DNA of 64,000 nucleotides from JAEXOD01 sp937930275. GTDB taxonomy: Bacteria > Bacteroidota > Ignavibacteria > Ignavibacteriales > Melioribacteraceae. The position numbers and the translations under genes were made by a program. Numbering within the stretch: the first letter of the stretch is position 1; the number at the start of each line of letters is the position of its first letter. The notes beneath the pieces were generated by a model that saw only the letters and a list, made by a program, of their open reading frames with translations, searched no databases and was not told the origin of the DNA. The DNA lies in the NCBI GenBank assembly GCA_036733965.1, contig DAIMZL010000004.1, positions 9,583-73,582 on the forward strand. The letters run 5' to 3'. This document shows, in pieces, positions 9,816 to 19,092 of the stretch.

Positions 9816-10283
9816 ATGAGAAAGAAAAGAGCAGAAAAAAGGTACATAAAACCGGATCCAAAATACAATGACTTAGTAGTTGCTAAATTTATCAACTACA
9901 TAATGTGGAGCGGTAAAAAATCAACTGCAAGACAAATCGTATATGATTGTTTTGAAGAATTAGAAAGAAGAACAAAAAAACCTGCTTTAGAAGTATTCCA
10001 AAAAGCAATTAATAACGTTCAGCCGTTGGTAGAAGTACGTAGCCGCAGAGTTGGCGGTGCTACTTATCAAGTGCCTATGGAAGTTAGACCTGAAAGAAGA
10101 ATTGCATTGGCTTTTAGATGGATTAGAACTAATTCACGTTCTAAAAAAGAAAAAACTATGGCAGTTAAATTAGCAAGCGAGTTAGTATCTGCTTTTAACG
10201 GTGAAGGTTCATCGGTTAAAAAGAAAGATGAAACTCACAGAATGGCAGAAGCAAACAAAGCGTTTGCACACTTTAAATGGTAA
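9816..10283 (+). CDS. rpsG: Small-subunit ribosomal protein S7
   Basis: Primary 16S rRNA-binding protein that nucleates assembly of the 30S head. The 155-residue product has the normal length and the conserved blocks NYIMWSGKKSTARQIVYD, RRVGGATYQVPMEVRPERR and the C-terminal HRMAEANKAFAHFKW. In enterics S7 regulates the str operon by binding the rpsL-rpsG gap; here that gap is only 10 bp, so such control would need a different site. Start ATG at 9816. Confidence 0.98.
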   Translation: MRKKRAEKRYIKPDPKYNDLVVAKFINYIMWSGKKSTARQIVYDCFEELERRTKKPALEVFQKAINNVQPLVEVRSRRVGGATYQVPMEVRPERRIALAFRWIRTNSRSKKEKTMAVKLASELVSAFNGEGSSVKKKDETHRMAEANKAFAHFKW

Positions 10284-10304
10284 TAAATAATTAAGTAAGT
10301 TGTA

Positions 10305-12389
10305 ATGGCAGATAAAAGAGTAGATATAAACAAAGTTAGAAACATCGGAATAATGGCGCACATTGATGCCGGTAAAACGACAACAACAGAGCGTATATTA
10401 TTCTATACCGGAAAACTTCATAGAATAGGCGAAGTTCATGACGGAGCCGCCACTATGGATTGGATGGAACAAGAGAAAGAACGTGGTATTACAATTACCA
10501 GTGCCGCTACAACTTGTTTTTGGCGTGAACATCAGATCAATATTATTGATACACCGGGTCACGTAGATTTTACGGTAGAAGTAGAAAGATCGTTAAGAGT
10601 TTTAGACGGAGCAGTTGCATTATTCTGCGCAGTTGGCGGTGTTGAACCGCAATCAGAAACTGTATGGCGTCAAGCCGATAAATATGGTGTCCCTCGTATA
10701 GCATTTGTTAATAAAATGGATAGAACGGGCGCAGATTTTTTTAATGCACTTGAAATGATAAAAACCAGGTTAGGTGCAAATCCTATTCCGATTTCGTTAC
10801 CTATTGGTGCAGGTGATTTATTTACCGGAGTTATCGATTTAATTAAAATGGATGCCCGAATGTACACAGAAGATGCATTGGGTACTCAATTTCAAGATAT
10901 TCCGATTCCTGCAGATTTAAAAAAATTAGCAAATAAATATAGAACATTATTATTAGAAGCTGTTAGTGATGTTGATGATACATTGTTAGAAAAATACTTA
11001 GAAGGTATTGAAATTACCGAAGAAGAAATTTCTAATGCTATTAAATTAGCTACAAAACAGTTAAAGATAGTACCGGTATTATGCGGTTCTTCTTTTAAGA
11101 ATAAAGGTGTTCAAAAATTATTAGATTCAATAGTTGACTTTTTGCCTTCACCGTTGGAATTTGGTGAAGTTGAAGCTCATCATGTTGATAAGAATGATAA
11201 AGTTTACAGAAAACTTACCGAAGATGAAAAGTTTACAGGGTTAGCATTTAAAATTATGACTGATCCTTATGTAGGTAAGTTAACTTTTGTTAGAGTATAT
11301 TCAGGTAAACTTCTTGCAGGTTCTTATGTTTATAATAGTGTAAGCGATAAAAAAGAACGTGTAGGTAGAATTTTACAGATGCACGCTAACCATAGAACAG
11401 ATATAGAGGAAGCAAGAGCAGGCGATATTATCGGTATTGTCGGATTAAAACATACCCGTACCGGTGATACATTATGCACTGAAAATGACCCTGTTGTTTT
11501 AGAAAAAATGGCTTTCCCCGAACCTGTTATAAGAATTGCGATTGAACCAAAAACAAAACAGGATCAAGATAAGTTATCTGAAGCGTTAGCTAAATTAGCT
11601 GATGAAGATCCGACATTTAAGATTTTTGTTGATGAAGAAACCGGTCAAACTATTATTGGCGGTATGGGAGAATTACACTTAGAAATTCTTGTTGATAGAA
11701 TGAAACGTGAATTTAAAGTAGAAGCCAATATAGGTAAACCACAGGTTGCTTATCGTGAAACAATATCTAAATCTGTTAAAGTTGAAGGTAAATTTGTTAA
11801 ACAATCCGGCGGTCGTGGTAAATTTGGACATGTATGGATTGAACTTGGTCCGAATGAACCCGGTAAAGGTTACGAATTTGAAAATGCAATTGTTGGCGGT
11901 GTAATACCCAAAGAGTATATTCAACCTGTATCCAACGGTATAGTAGAAGCTATGCGCAATGGTGTAATAGCAGGTTATCCGGTTGTTGACGTAAAAGTTA
12001 AATTATATGACGGTTCATATCATGATGTGGATAGTGACGAATTATCATTTAAGGTTGCCGGTTCAATGGCATTTAAAGAAGGTGCTAAAAAAGCAAGTCC
12101 TATTTTGTTAGAGCCATTAATGCAGGTTGAAGTTATTTCTCCCGAAGAGTACTTAGGTGATATTATGGGTGACTTAAATTCACGTCGCGGAAAAATTGAA
12201 GGATTTCAATCCAGAAAAGATGCACAAGTTATTAAAGCGAAAGTGCCGTTATCGGAAATGTTCGGTTATGCTACCATATTAAGGAGTATGACACAAGGAC
12301 GTGCGATATATACAATGCAATTTTCGCATTACACTGAAGTTCCAAAGTCGATTGTCGAAGCTATTGCAGAAGGCAGACAAAAATCATAA
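10305..12389 (+). CDS. fusA: Elongation factor G
   Basis: Translocase GTPase, 694 residues, the typical length. The G1 motif AHIDAGKTTTTER begins at residue 18, followed by the switch region RGITITSAATT, G3 DTPGHVDF and G4 NKMDRTGADF. Domain IV and the C-terminal EF-G domain (GDIMGDLNSRRGKIEG) are present, so this is a full EF-G rather than a resistance-type relative. It sits between rpsG and tuf in the str operon. No strong Shine-Dalgarno site is visible before the ATG. Confidence 0.98.
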   Translation: MADKRVDINKVRNIGIMAHIDAGKTTTTERILFYTGKLHRIGEVHDGAATMDWMEQEKERGITITSAATTCFWREHQINIIDTPGHVDFTVEVERSLRVLDGAVALFCAVGGVEPQSETVWRQADKYGVPRIAFVNKMDRTGADFFNALEMIKTRLGANPIPISLPIGAGDLFTGVIDLIKMDARMYTEDALGTQFQDIPIPADLKKLANKYRTLLLEAVSDVDDTLLEKYLEGIEITEEEISNAIKLATKQLKIVPVLCGSSFKNKGVQKLLDSIVDFLPSPLEFGEVEAHHVDKNDKVYRKLTEDEKFTGLAFKIMTDPYVGKLTFVRVYSGKLLAGSYVYNSVSDKKERVGRILQMHANHRTDIEEARAGDIIGIVGLKHTRTGDTLCTENDPVVLEKMAFPEPVIRIAIEPKTKQDQDKLSEALAKLADEDPTFKIFVDEETGQTIIGGMGELHLEILVDRMKREFKVEANIGKPQVAYRETISKSVKVEGKFVKQSGGRGKFGHVWIELGPNEPGKGYEFENAIVGGVIPKEYIQPVSNGIVEAMRNGVIAGYPVVDVKVKLYDGSYHDVDSDELSFKVAGSMAFKEGAKKASPILLEPLMQVEVISPEEYLGDIMGDLNSRRGKIEGFQSRKDAQVIKAKVPLSEMFGYATILRSMTQGRAIYTMQFSHYTEVPKSIVEAIAEGRQKS

Positions 12390-12437
12390 TTAATTAACGA
12401 ATTAACAAATTAGAAAATAATATATTAGGAGTTCACG

Positions 12438-13646
12438 ATGGCAAAAGCTAAATTTGACAGAAGTAAGCCACACGTTAACATTGGTACAATTGGTCACGTA
12501 GATCATGGTAAAACTACTCTTACCGCTGCAATTACTATGACTTTGAGCAAAAAAGGTTTATCGGAAAAAAGAACATTTGACAGTATTGATAATGCCCCTG
12601 AAGAAAGAGAAAGAGGTATTACAATTGCTACGGCTCACGTAGAGTACTCAACTGAAAATCGTCACTATGCACACGTTGACTGTCCTGGTCACGCTGACTA
12701 TGTTAAAAACATGATCACCGGTGCTGCTCAGATGGACGGTGCTATATTAGTAGTTGCTGCAACTGATGGTCCTATGCCTCAAACACGTGAACACATATTA
12801 CTTGCTCGTCAAGTAGGTGTACCTAGAATAGTAGTATTCTTAAACAAAGTTGATATGATGGACGATCCGGAATTAATTGAATTAGTTGAAATGGAATTAA
12901 GAGAGTTATTAACATCTTATGAATTCCCAGGTGACGAAATTCCAATCGTTAGAGGTTCTGCTTTACATGCATTAGAAGCTTCAGCAGACGATTCAGTTCC
13001 TGCTACAGATGAAAGATTAAATTGTATCATCGAATTAATGAAAGCTTGTGACGAATATATTCCGATTCCGGAAAGAAGCGTTGACAAACCATTCTTAATG
13101 CCTGTAGAAGACGTTTTCTCAATTCAAGGTCGTGGTACAGTTGCTACCGGAAGAGTTGAAAGAGGTCAAGTAAAATTAGGTGAAGAAGTTGAATTAATCG
13201 GTTTAGGTTTACACAAGAAAACAGTAGTAACCGGTATTGAAATGTTCCGTAAAGAATTAGACATCGCAATGGCTGGTGACAATGCCGGTTTATTAATGCG
13301 TGGTGTTGATAAGAAAGAAATTGAAAGAGGTATGGTATTAGCTAAAACCGGTTCAATTACTCCGCATACAGTATTTGAAGGCGAAGTTTACATCTTGTCA
13401 AAGGAAGAAGGCGGACGTCATACTCCGTTCTTTAACGGCTACAGACCACAGTTCTATTTTAGAACAACAGACGTTACAGGCGTTGTTGAATTACCCGAAG
13501 GAACAGACATGGTTATGCCTGGTGATAAAATTAATTTGAAGATTAATTTAATTAGCGAAATAGCTATGGAAGAAGGCTTACGTTTTGCTATCCGTGAAGG
13601 TGGTAGAACAGTTGGTGCCGGTCTTGTAACAAAAATAATTAAATAA
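12438..13646 (+). CDS. tuf: Elongation factor Tu
   Basis: Delivers aminoacyl-tRNA to the ribosome. The 402-residue product has GHVDHGKTT at residues 19-27, RGITIATAHVEY, DCPGHADY and NKVDM, then domains 2 and 3 ending in VGAGLVTKIIK. It is slightly longer than the usual 394 residues, within family variation. A clear AGGAG site precedes the ATG. It closes the str section; a GC-rich hairpin lies in the 59 bp before rpsJ. Confidence 0.98.
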   Translation: MAKAKFDRSKPHVNIGTIGHVDHGKTTLTAAITMTLSKKGLSEKRTFDSIDNAPEERERGITIATAHVEYSTENRHYAHVDCPGHADYVKNMITGAAQMDGAILVVAATDGPMPQTREHILLARQVGVPRIVVFLNKVDMMDDPELIELVEMELRELLTSYEFPGDEIPIVRGSALHALEASADDSVPATDERLNCIIELMKACDEYIPIPERSVDKPFLMPVEDVFSIQGRGTVATGRVERGQVKLGEEVELIGLGLHKKTVVTGIEMFRKELDIAMAGDNAGLLMRGVDKKEIERGMVLAKTGSITPHTVFEGEVYILSKEEGGRHTPFFNGYRPQFYFRTTDVTGVVELPEGTDMVMPGDKINLKINLISEIAMEEGLRFAIREGGRTVGAGLVTKIIK

Positions 13647-13705
13647 AAAGATACATTATGGGGGAGTTAATACTTCCCCGATAAAAAGTTAGAGGAGAAA
13701 AAAAA

Positions 13706-14014
13706 GTGCCCGGTCAAATGATTAGAATAAAACTAAAATCGTACGATCACATTTTGATAGATAAATCAACCGAAAAAATAATTAAAACGGTGAAAAGTAC
13801 CGGAGCGGTTGTATCAGGTCCTATACCGCTGCCCACTAAAAGATCTGTATATACTGTGTTAAGATCACCACACGTAGATAAAAAATCGCGTGAGCAATTT
13901 GAAATTAGGGCGCATAAAAGAATTATTGATATACATAATTCAAACAACAAAACCGTCGATTCTTTAAGTAAGTTAGAAATTCCGGCGGGTGTTGATATAG
14001 AGATCAAGTTATAG
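13706..14014 (+). CDS. rpsJ: Small-subunit ribosomal protein S10
   Basis: Head protein of the 30S subunit, also the NusE partner in transcription antitermination. The product has 102 residues with the conserved RIKLKSYDH start, SGPIPLPTKR and SREQFEIRAHKRIIDI. GTG at 13706 is preferred because AGGAG at 13693-13697 lies eight bases upstream; ATG at 13718 would be 20 bases from it and remove four residues. First gene of the S10 section, 12 bp before rplC. Confidence 0.96.
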   Translation: MPGQMIRIKLKSYDHILIDKSTEKIIKTVKSTGAVVSGPIPLPTKRSVYTVLRSPHVDKKSREQFEIRAHKRIIDIHNSNNKTVDSLSKLEIPAGVDIEIKL

Positions 14015-14025
14015 GAATAGTAAAA

Positions 14026-14646
14026 ATGCCAGGATTGTTAGGAAAAAAATTAGGAATGACAAGTTACTATACCACAGAAGGTATTGTAGTACCGGTAACT
14101 GTTATTGAAGTTGGCCCTTGCAAAATACTTGAAATAAAAACTAAAGATAAGCACGGCTATGAAGCGTTAAAATTAGGTTTTGGAGTAAGAAAAGCAAAAC
14201 ATATGAACAAAGCTCAAATAGCTGTATATGAAACATTAAAATTAGATGCTCCTCGAGTAGTTAAAGAATTTAGAAACTTTGATATAAATGGTTTTAATGT
14301 TGGCGATACTTTAACCGTAGATTTATTTAAGGAAGGTGAAAAAATAAAAGTTACGGCAAAAAGCAAGGGAAAAGGATTTCAAGGCGTTATGAAACGTCAT
14401 GGCTTTGGCGGTGTAGGCGGAAGAACTCACGGTCAGAGTGATAGAGAGAGAGCACCGGGATCAATTGGTGCAAGTTCTTATCCTTCAAGAGTATTCAAAG
14501 GTCAAAGAATGGCCGGAAGAATGGGATTTGAACAAGTTACGGTAAGAAACTTAAAAGTTGTAAAAGTAGTTCCCGAAAAGAACGTTATATTAGTTAAAGG
14601 TGCTGTACCGGGAGCAATAAATTCTTTTGTAGAAATCAACAAGTAA
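14026..14646 (+). CDS. rplC: Large-subunit ribosomal protein L3
   Basis: Early-assembling 50S protein whose loop reaches the peptidyl-transferase centre. The 206 residues begin GLLGKKLGMTSYY and contain SKGKGFQGVMKRHGFGG and the RAPGSIGASSYPSRVFKGQR loop, then GRMG and NLKVVKV. The methylated glutamine context (GGRTHGQSDRER) is conserved. ATG start, 11 bp after rpsJ. Confidence 0.98.
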   Translation: MPGLLGKKLGMTSYYTTEGIVVPVTVIEVGPCKILEIKTKDKHGYEALKLGFGVRKAKHMNKAQIAVYETLKLDAPRVVKEFRNFDINGFNVGDTLTVDLFKEGEKIKVTAKSKGKGFQGVMKRHGFGGVGGRTHGQSDRERAPGSIGASSYPSRVFKGQRMAGRMGFEQVTVRNLKVVKVVPEKNVILVKGAVPGAINSFVEINK

Positions 14647-14658
14647 ATTGGTTACGAG

Positions 14659-15285
14659 ATGAAGTTAGAAGTATATAAAATAGATGGTACTAAAACAGGC
14701 GAGTCGATTGAACTTGCAGATACAATATTTGGAATTGAACCAAATGATCACTTAATTTACTTGTCTGTTAAAGCAACCTTAGCTAACAAAAGACAAGGAA
14801 CCGCAAAAAGTAAAGAAAGAAGCGAAGTAAGCGGCGGCGGAAAAAAACCTTGGAAACAAAAAGGTCGTGGCGGTGCACGTGCCGGTACAAGTCGTTCACC
14901 ATTATGGGTAGGCGGCGGAACAATATTCGGTCCTAAACCACGCAATTACAGACAAAAAGTCAATAAAAAAGCCGCTTCATTAGCACGTAAAAGTGCGCTA
15001 TCATACAAAGCAAAAGCTGAACAAATTATGGTTGTTGAAGACTTTAGCTTTGAAGCCCCGAAAACTAAAGAATTAGTAAAAATATTAGAAGCTCTTAAAG
15101 TTTACGGTAAAAAAACATTGTTGTTAACTCCGGAATTAAATGTTAACGTATATAAATCCGGTCGTAATATCGAAAAAGTTAGCGTATTAGAATCTTATAA
15201 AGCATCGACATACGAATTATTGAATAATCAAATTTTATTGGTTCAAAAAAGTGCAATTGAACCGTTAGTAAAATCGTTAAATTAA
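14659..15285 (+). CDS. rplD: Large-subunit ribosomal protein L4
   Basis: 50S protein lining the exit tunnel. The 208-residue product has the tunnel-loop signature KPWKQKGRGGARAGTSRSP followed by GGGTIFGPKPRNY, both diagnostic for L4. In E. coli L4 autoregulates the S10 operon; there is no room to judge that here. Start ATG at 14659, 12 bp after rplC. Confidence 0.97.
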   Translation: MKLEVYKIDGTKTGESIELADTIFGIEPNDHLIYLSVKATLANKRQGTAKSKERSEVSGGGKKPWKQKGRGGARAGTSRSPLWVGGGTIFGPKPRNYRQKVNKKAASLARKSALSYKAKAEQIMVVEDFSFEAPKTKELVKILEALKVYGKKTLLLTPELNVNVYKSGRNIEKVSVLESYKASTYELLNNQILLVQKSAIEPLVKSLN

Positions 15286-15298
15286 AGTTGGTAAAACA

Positions 15299-15595
15299 AT
15301 GCAAAAAATATTGATTAAACCTTTTATTACAGAAAAAATGACGGCTGAAACCGAAAAGATGCCCAACAAATATGGTTTCATAGTTGACGTTAATGCTAAT
15401 AAGATTGAAATTGCAAAAGCAGTTGAAGCAAAATTTAACGTAAAAGTAGTATCAGTAAATACTGTTAAATATAAAGGTAAAGTTAAAACACAATTTACCA
15501 AAAAAGGTAGATTTGTAGGAAGAAAACCGCAATTTAAGAAAGCGTATATAATGTTACAAAAAGATCAAACAATTGATTTATTCGGTCAAGTATAG
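15299..15595 (+). CDS. rplW: Large-subunit ribosomal protein L23
   Basis: Protein at the tunnel exit that serves as docking site for trigger factor and SRP. The 98 residues show the family pattern: LIKPFITEKMT at the start, YGFIVDVNANKIEIAKAVE, FNVKVVSVNTV and KKAYIML at the end. It lies 13 bp after rplD and 22 bp before rplB, in the conserved S10 order. Confidence 0.97.
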   Translation: MQKILIKPFITEKMTAETEKMPNKYGFIVDVNANKIEIAKAVEAKFNVKVVSVNTVKYKGKVKTQFTKKGRFVGRKPQFKKAYIMLQKDQTIDLFGQV

Positions 15596-15617
15596 AGTAG
15601 GATTGGAGTATTAATAA

Positions 15618-16442
15618 ATGGCTATAAGAAAATTAAAACCAACCACTCCGGGAACAAGATTTATGTCTTTCTCATCATTTAATGAGATAACAAAGACAAG
15701 CCCGGAAAAGCAGTTACTTGCACCGCTTACAAAAAGCGGCGGTAGAAATAATAACGGACGAGTAACTACAAGATTTAGAGGCGGCGGACATAAAAGACAA
15801 TACAGAATTATTGACTTTAAACGCAACAAGTTTGGAATAGAAGCAAAAGTTGCCTCGATAGAATATGATCCTAATCGTACTTGTAGAATAGCATTATTAC
15901 ATTACGTTGACGGTGAAAAGAGATATATAATTGCTCCGGACGGCTTAAAAGTAGGCGACAAAATTATGTCCGGTACAAACATTGAAATTAAAGTAGGAAA
16001 TGCATTAAAATTAAAAGAAATGCCGGTTGGTAGTTTTGTTCATAATGTTGAATTAAAACCCGGAAAAGGCGGACAATTAGGACGAGCAGCCGGTTCATCA
16101 ATACAATTGATGGCTCGCGAAGGTAGTACTGCCCAATTAAAGATGCCTAGCGGTGAAATAAGAGTAGTAAGTAGCGAATGTATGGCTACCTACGGAGTAG
16201 TTGGAAACGGTGACCATGAAAACTTAAGCTTGGGTAAAGCCGGAAGAAAACGCTGGTTAGGTAAACGTCCACATGTAAGAGGTGTTGCTATGAACCCAGT
16301 AGATCACCCAATGGGTGGTGGTGAAGGTAAAACATCGGGTGGCGGACATCCAGTATCACCTTGGGGACAAAAATCCAAAGGCTTAAAGACTCGTAAGAGA
16401 AAAAATCCAACTAATAAATATATTGTAAAACGAAGAAAGTAA
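15618..16442 (+). CDS. rplB: Large-subunit ribosomal protein L2
   Basis: Largest 50S protein, needed for subunit joining and the peptidyl-transferase centre. The 274 residues contain RKLKPTTPGTR, SGGRNNNGRVTTRFRGGGHK, the LAxREGSxAQLKMPSGE region and the hallmark RGVAMNPVDHPMGGGEGK with the conserved histidine. The tail KSKGLKTRKRKNPT is standard. Start ATG at 15618 with GGAG upstream. Confidence 0.98.
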   Translation: MAIRKLKPTTPGTRFMSFSSFNEITKTSPEKQLLAPLTKSGGRNNNGRVTTRFRGGGHKRQYRIIDFKRNKFGIEAKVASIEYDPNRTCRIALLHYVDGEKRYIIAPDGLKVGDKIMSGTNIEIKVGNALKLKEMPVGSFVHNVELKPGKGGQLGRAAGSSIQLMAREGSTAQLKMPSGEIRVVSSECMATYGVVGNGDHENLSLGKAGRKRWLGKRPHVRGVAMNPVDHPMGGGEGKTSGGGHPVSPWGQKSKGLKTRKRKNPTNKYIVKRRK

Positions 16443-16452
16443 GAGAATAAAG

Positions 16453-16740
16453 ATGCCAAGATCAGTTAAAAAAGGTCCTTTTATCAGCATTAAATTGTTA
16501 GCAAAAGTTCTTAAAATGAATGAATCGGGTCAAAAGAAAATAATTAAGACTTGGTCGCGTTCTAGTACAATCTCTCCGGATTTTGTCGGACATACTATTG
16601 CCGTACATAACGGTAACAAAATGATTCCGGTATATGTATCTGAAAATATGGTTGGACACAAATTAGGTGAATTTGCACCAACAAGAATATTCCGCGGTCA
16701 TCCGGGAACAAAAGCTGAAAAAGCTTCAAAAGTTAAGTAA
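16453..16740 (+). CDS. rpsS: Small-subunit ribosomal protein S19
   Basis: 30S head protein that contacts S13 and the A-site region. The 95-residue sequence begins with PRSVKKGPFI and ends with the signature GHKLGEFAPTRIFRGHPGTKAEK. Length and order (rplB-rpsS-rplV) are as expected. Start ATG at 16453, 10 bp after rplB. Confidence 0.98.
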   Translation: MPRSVKKGPFISIKLLAKVLKMNESGQKKIIKTWSRSSTISPDFVGHTIAVHNGNKMIPVYVSENMVGHKLGEFAPTRIFRGHPGTKAEKASKVK

Positions 16741-16759
16741 TGATAATTAGAGGACATTG

Positions 16760-17104
16760 ATGGAAGCTAAAGCAACAAATAAGTATATTGGATCATCGCC
16801 TCGAAAAATGAGACAAGTAATTGATTTGATAAGAGGAAAATCGGTAGATCAAGCGATAGAAATACTACACTTTAATACACGTCATGCAGCAAAAGATGCT
16901 GAAATGGTATTAAGAAGTGCGGTAGCAAATATGATGAATAAAGAAGATAATAGCAGAATAGAAACATCTGATTTATTTGTAAAAGAAGTATATGTAAATC
17001 AAGGACCTTCATTAAAACGAATATTGCCTGCACCAATGGGAAGAGCATATCGTATGAAAAAGCGTTCTAATCATTTAACAATAATTGTTTCAACTAAAGG
17101 ATAA
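16760..17104 (+). CDS. rplV: Large-subunit ribosomal protein L22
   Basis: Tunnel-lining 50S protein whose beta hairpin is a macrolide-resistance site. The product has 114 residues with YIGSSPRKMRQVIDLIRGK near the start and APMGRAYRMKKRSNHLTI at the hairpin and end. ATG at 16760 is chosen over the in-frame TTG at 16757 because GAGG at 16750-16753 is six bases from the ATG and only three from the TTG. Confidence 0.97.
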   Translation: MEAKATNKYIGSSPRKMRQVIDLIRGKSVDQAIEILHFNTRHAAKDAEMVLRSAVANMMNKEDNSRIETSDLFVKEVYVNQGPSLKRILPAPMGRAYRMKKRSNHLTIIVSTKG

Positions 17105-17119
17105 TTCAGGAGAACTTTT

Positions 17120-17761
17120 TTGGGTCAGAAAACAAATCCAATAGGTTTAAGAGTCGGCGTAATAAGAGGCTGGGATTCTAACTGGTATGAAAATCACAGT
17201 TATTCTAGCAAATTAGTAGAGGACAAGAAATTACGGACATACTTAAGAAACCGTCTTAAAAAAGCCGGCCTATCAAGAATAATTATTGATAGGACATCAA
17301 AAAACATTACAGTTACATTATATACTTCACGTCCGGGAGTAGTTATCGGTAAAAGCGGTAAGGAAATTACACAGCTTGAAGAAGAATTAAAGAAAATTAC
17401 CGATAAAGAAGTAAAAGTACAGATATCTGAAATAAAACGTCCTGAAATTGACGCAAACTTAGTAGCCGAAAACATAGCTACCCAGATAGAAGGACGAATT
17501 TCATTTAGAAGAGCGATGAAGCAATCAATTTCATCTGCTATGCGAATGGGAGCAGAAGGTATCAGAATTATGTGTTCGGGACGTTTAGGCGGTGCCGAAA
17601 TGGCAAGAACCGAGCAGTATAAAGAAGGAAAAATACCATTACATACCCTACGTGCAGATATTGATTACGCAACCGCTACCGCCAGAACTATATACGGTGC
17701 AATAGGCATAAAAGTATGGATATCTAATGGCGAGAAATTAGGTAAACGTGTATCAGAATAA
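17120..17761 (+). CDS. rpsC: Small-subunit ribosomal protein S3
   Basis: 30S protein at the mRNA entry channel with helicase-like function. The 213 residues begin GQKTNPIGLRVGVIRGWDS and contain the KH-domain motif GVVIGKSGKEI and the C-terminal GRLGGAEMAR. The start is TTG at 17120: AGGAG at 17108-17112 lies seven bases upstream and the predicted N-terminus matches the family exactly. Confidence 0.98.
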   Translation: MGQKTNPIGLRVGVIRGWDSNWYENHSYSSKLVEDKKLRTYLRNRLKKAGLSRIIIDRTSKNITVTLYTSRPGVVIGKSGKEITQLEEELKKITDKEVKVQISEIKRPEIDANLVAENIATQIEGRISFRRAMKQSISSAMRMGAEGIRIMCSGRLGGAEMARTEQYKEGKIPLHTLRADIDYATATARTIYGAIGIKVWISNGEKLGKRVSE

Positions 17762-17779
17762 GAGCTTAGAGGTTAATTA

Positions 17780-18202
17780 ATGTTACAGCCAAAAAGAGTA
17801 AAATATAGAAAATCGCAGCGCGGAAGAAGAAGAGGCTTTGCCACACGCGGTCATAGAGTAGATTTTGGCGATTTCGGATTAAAAGCTTTAGAACCTGCAT
17901 GGATTACCAGCAGACAAATTGAAGCATGTAGAATTGCTATTACAAGAAAGATGAAGCGTGACGGTAAAGTGTGGATTAGAATTTTCCCCGATAAGCCGGT
18001 TTCTAAAAAGCCATTAGAAACACGTATGGGAAAAGGAAAAGGCGCTCCTGAATTTTGGGTAGCTGTTATTAAACCGGGAAGAGTTATGTTTGAAGTTTCC
18101 GGTGTATCAAAGGAATTAGCAACAGAAGCTTTAACAGTTGCTATGCACAAGTTACCTATTAAAGCTAAAATAGTTGTAAGACCAGATTACGAACAGGAGT
18201 AG
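17780..18202 (+). CDS. rplP: Large-subunit ribosomal protein L16
   Basis: 50S protein near the A site and essential for peptidyl-tRNA positioning. The 140 residues begin LQPKRVKYRKSQRGRRRG and contain FGLKALEPAWITSRQIEA, IRIFPDKPVSKKP, RMGKGKGAPEFWVAVIKPGR and KLPIKAKIVVR, all standard. ATG at 17780 with a GAGG site upstream. rpmC follows after 7 bp. Confidence 0.98.
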   Translation: MLQPKRVKYRKSQRGRRRGFATRGHRVDFGDFGLKALEPAWITSRQIEACRIAITRKMKRDGKVWIRIFPDKPVSKKPLETRMGKGKGAPEFWVAVIKPGRVMFEVSGVSKELATEALTVAMHKLPIKAKIVVRPDYEQE

Positions 18203-18209
18203 CAGTAAG

Positions 18210-18419
18210 ATGAAAATTTACGAAATTCGCGAAATGAGTACTGAAGAGCTAGTTAAAAGAATAGCTGAAGAAGAGAATAATCTTATTGATTTAAGATTTC
18301 AAAATGCGCTTAAAACACTTACAAATACTGCTAAATTACGCAATGTAAGAAAAGACATAGCCAAGATGAAAACAGTCCTAACGCAAAGAGAATTAGGACA
18401 AAAAGACGGAGAAAAGTAG
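18210..18419 (+). CDS. rpmC: Large-subunit ribosomal protein L29
   Basis: Small helical protein at the tunnel exit. The 69-residue product shows the L29 pattern: M-S-T-E-E-L early, then NLIDLRFQNALKTLTNTAKLR and a conserved VRKDIAKMKTVL helix. It sits in the invariant rplP-rpmC-rpsQ order. ATG at 18210. Confidence 0.96.
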   Translation: MKIYEIREMSTEELVKRIAEEENNLIDLRFQNALKTLTNTAKLRNVRKDIAKMKTVLTQRELGQKDGEK

Positions 18420-18424
18420 TATTT

Positions 18425-18682
18425 ATGGAAACTAAAAGCAACAGAAAGACTAAAGTTGGTGAAGTAATTTCTACTAAAATGGAAAAAAGCATAGTAGTAG
18501 CAATAGAAAGACAAGTTTCTCACCCGATTTATAGAAAATATTTCAAAAAAACTACAAAATTAATGGCTCATGATGAAAAGAACGATTGCCATGTTGGCGA
18601 TATTGTAAAAATAGAAGAGACTAGACCGCTAAGCAAGAATAAAAAATGGCGTTTAGTTGAAATTGTTGAAAGAGCTAAGTAA
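18425..18682 (+). CDS. rpsQ: Small-subunit ribosomal protein S17
   Basis: 16S rRNA-binding OB-fold protein. The 85 residues contain RKTKVGEVISTKMEKSIVV, HPIYRKYFKKTTK, HDEKNDCHVGDIVKIEETRP and LSKNKKWRLVEIVERA. Begins five bases after the rpmC stop; there is no strong Shine-Dalgarno site, so translational coupling to rpmC is likely. Confidence 0.97.
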   Translation: METKSNRKTKVGEVISTKMEKSIVVAIERQVSHPIYRKYFKKTTKLMAHDEKNDCHVGDIVKIEETRPLSKNKKWRLVEIVERAK

Positions 18683-18709
18683 TTGGTATATCGATAAGGA
18701 GTTTAACTA

Positions 18710-19078
18710 ATGATACAGCAAGAAACAAATTTAGTGGTGGCTGACAATTCCGGAGCCAAAAGAGTACGATGTATTAAGGTACTTGGCGGAACAAGACGCA
18801 GATATGCAAGCGTTGGTGACGTTATAGTTGTATCCGTAAAATCTGCTATACCGGGTGGAAACGTTAAAAAAGGTGATGTATCTAAAGCCGTTATCGTAAG
18901 AACAAAAAAAGAAATTAGAAGAAATGATGGTTCTTACATAAGATTTGACGAAAATGCCGCAGTATTATTAAATAATCAAGGTGAACCAAGAGGAACACGT
19001 ATATTTGGTCCCGTTGCTCGTGAATTACGCGATAAGAAATATATGAAGATTATTTCTTTAGCACCGGAAGTATTATAA
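18710..19078 (+). CDS. rplN: Large-subunit ribosomal protein L14
   Basis: 50S interface protein bridging to 16S rRNA. The 122-residue sequence begins MIQQETNLVVADNSGAKRV and carries VKKGDVSKAVIVRTKKEIRR, FDENAAVLLNNQGEPRGTRI and GPVARELRDKKYMKIISLAPEVL, an almost consensus L14. AAGGAG lies before the ATG at 18710. It opens the spc section. Confidence 0.98.
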   Translation: MIQQETNLVVADNSGAKRVRCIKVLGGTRRRYASVGDVIVVSVKSAIPGGNVKKGDVSKAVIVRTKKEIRRNDGSYIRFDENAAVLLNNQGEPRGTRIFGPVARELRDKKYMKIISLAPEVL

Positions 19079-19092
19079 TAAGAGGTTAGGAA

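Noticed and set aside
13647..13705. GC-rich hairpin (GGGGGAG/CTTCCCC) between tuf and rpsJ as a terminator
   Set aside because: The stem is short with a bulge and no T-run follows; it may be a leader structure but there is no support for termination.
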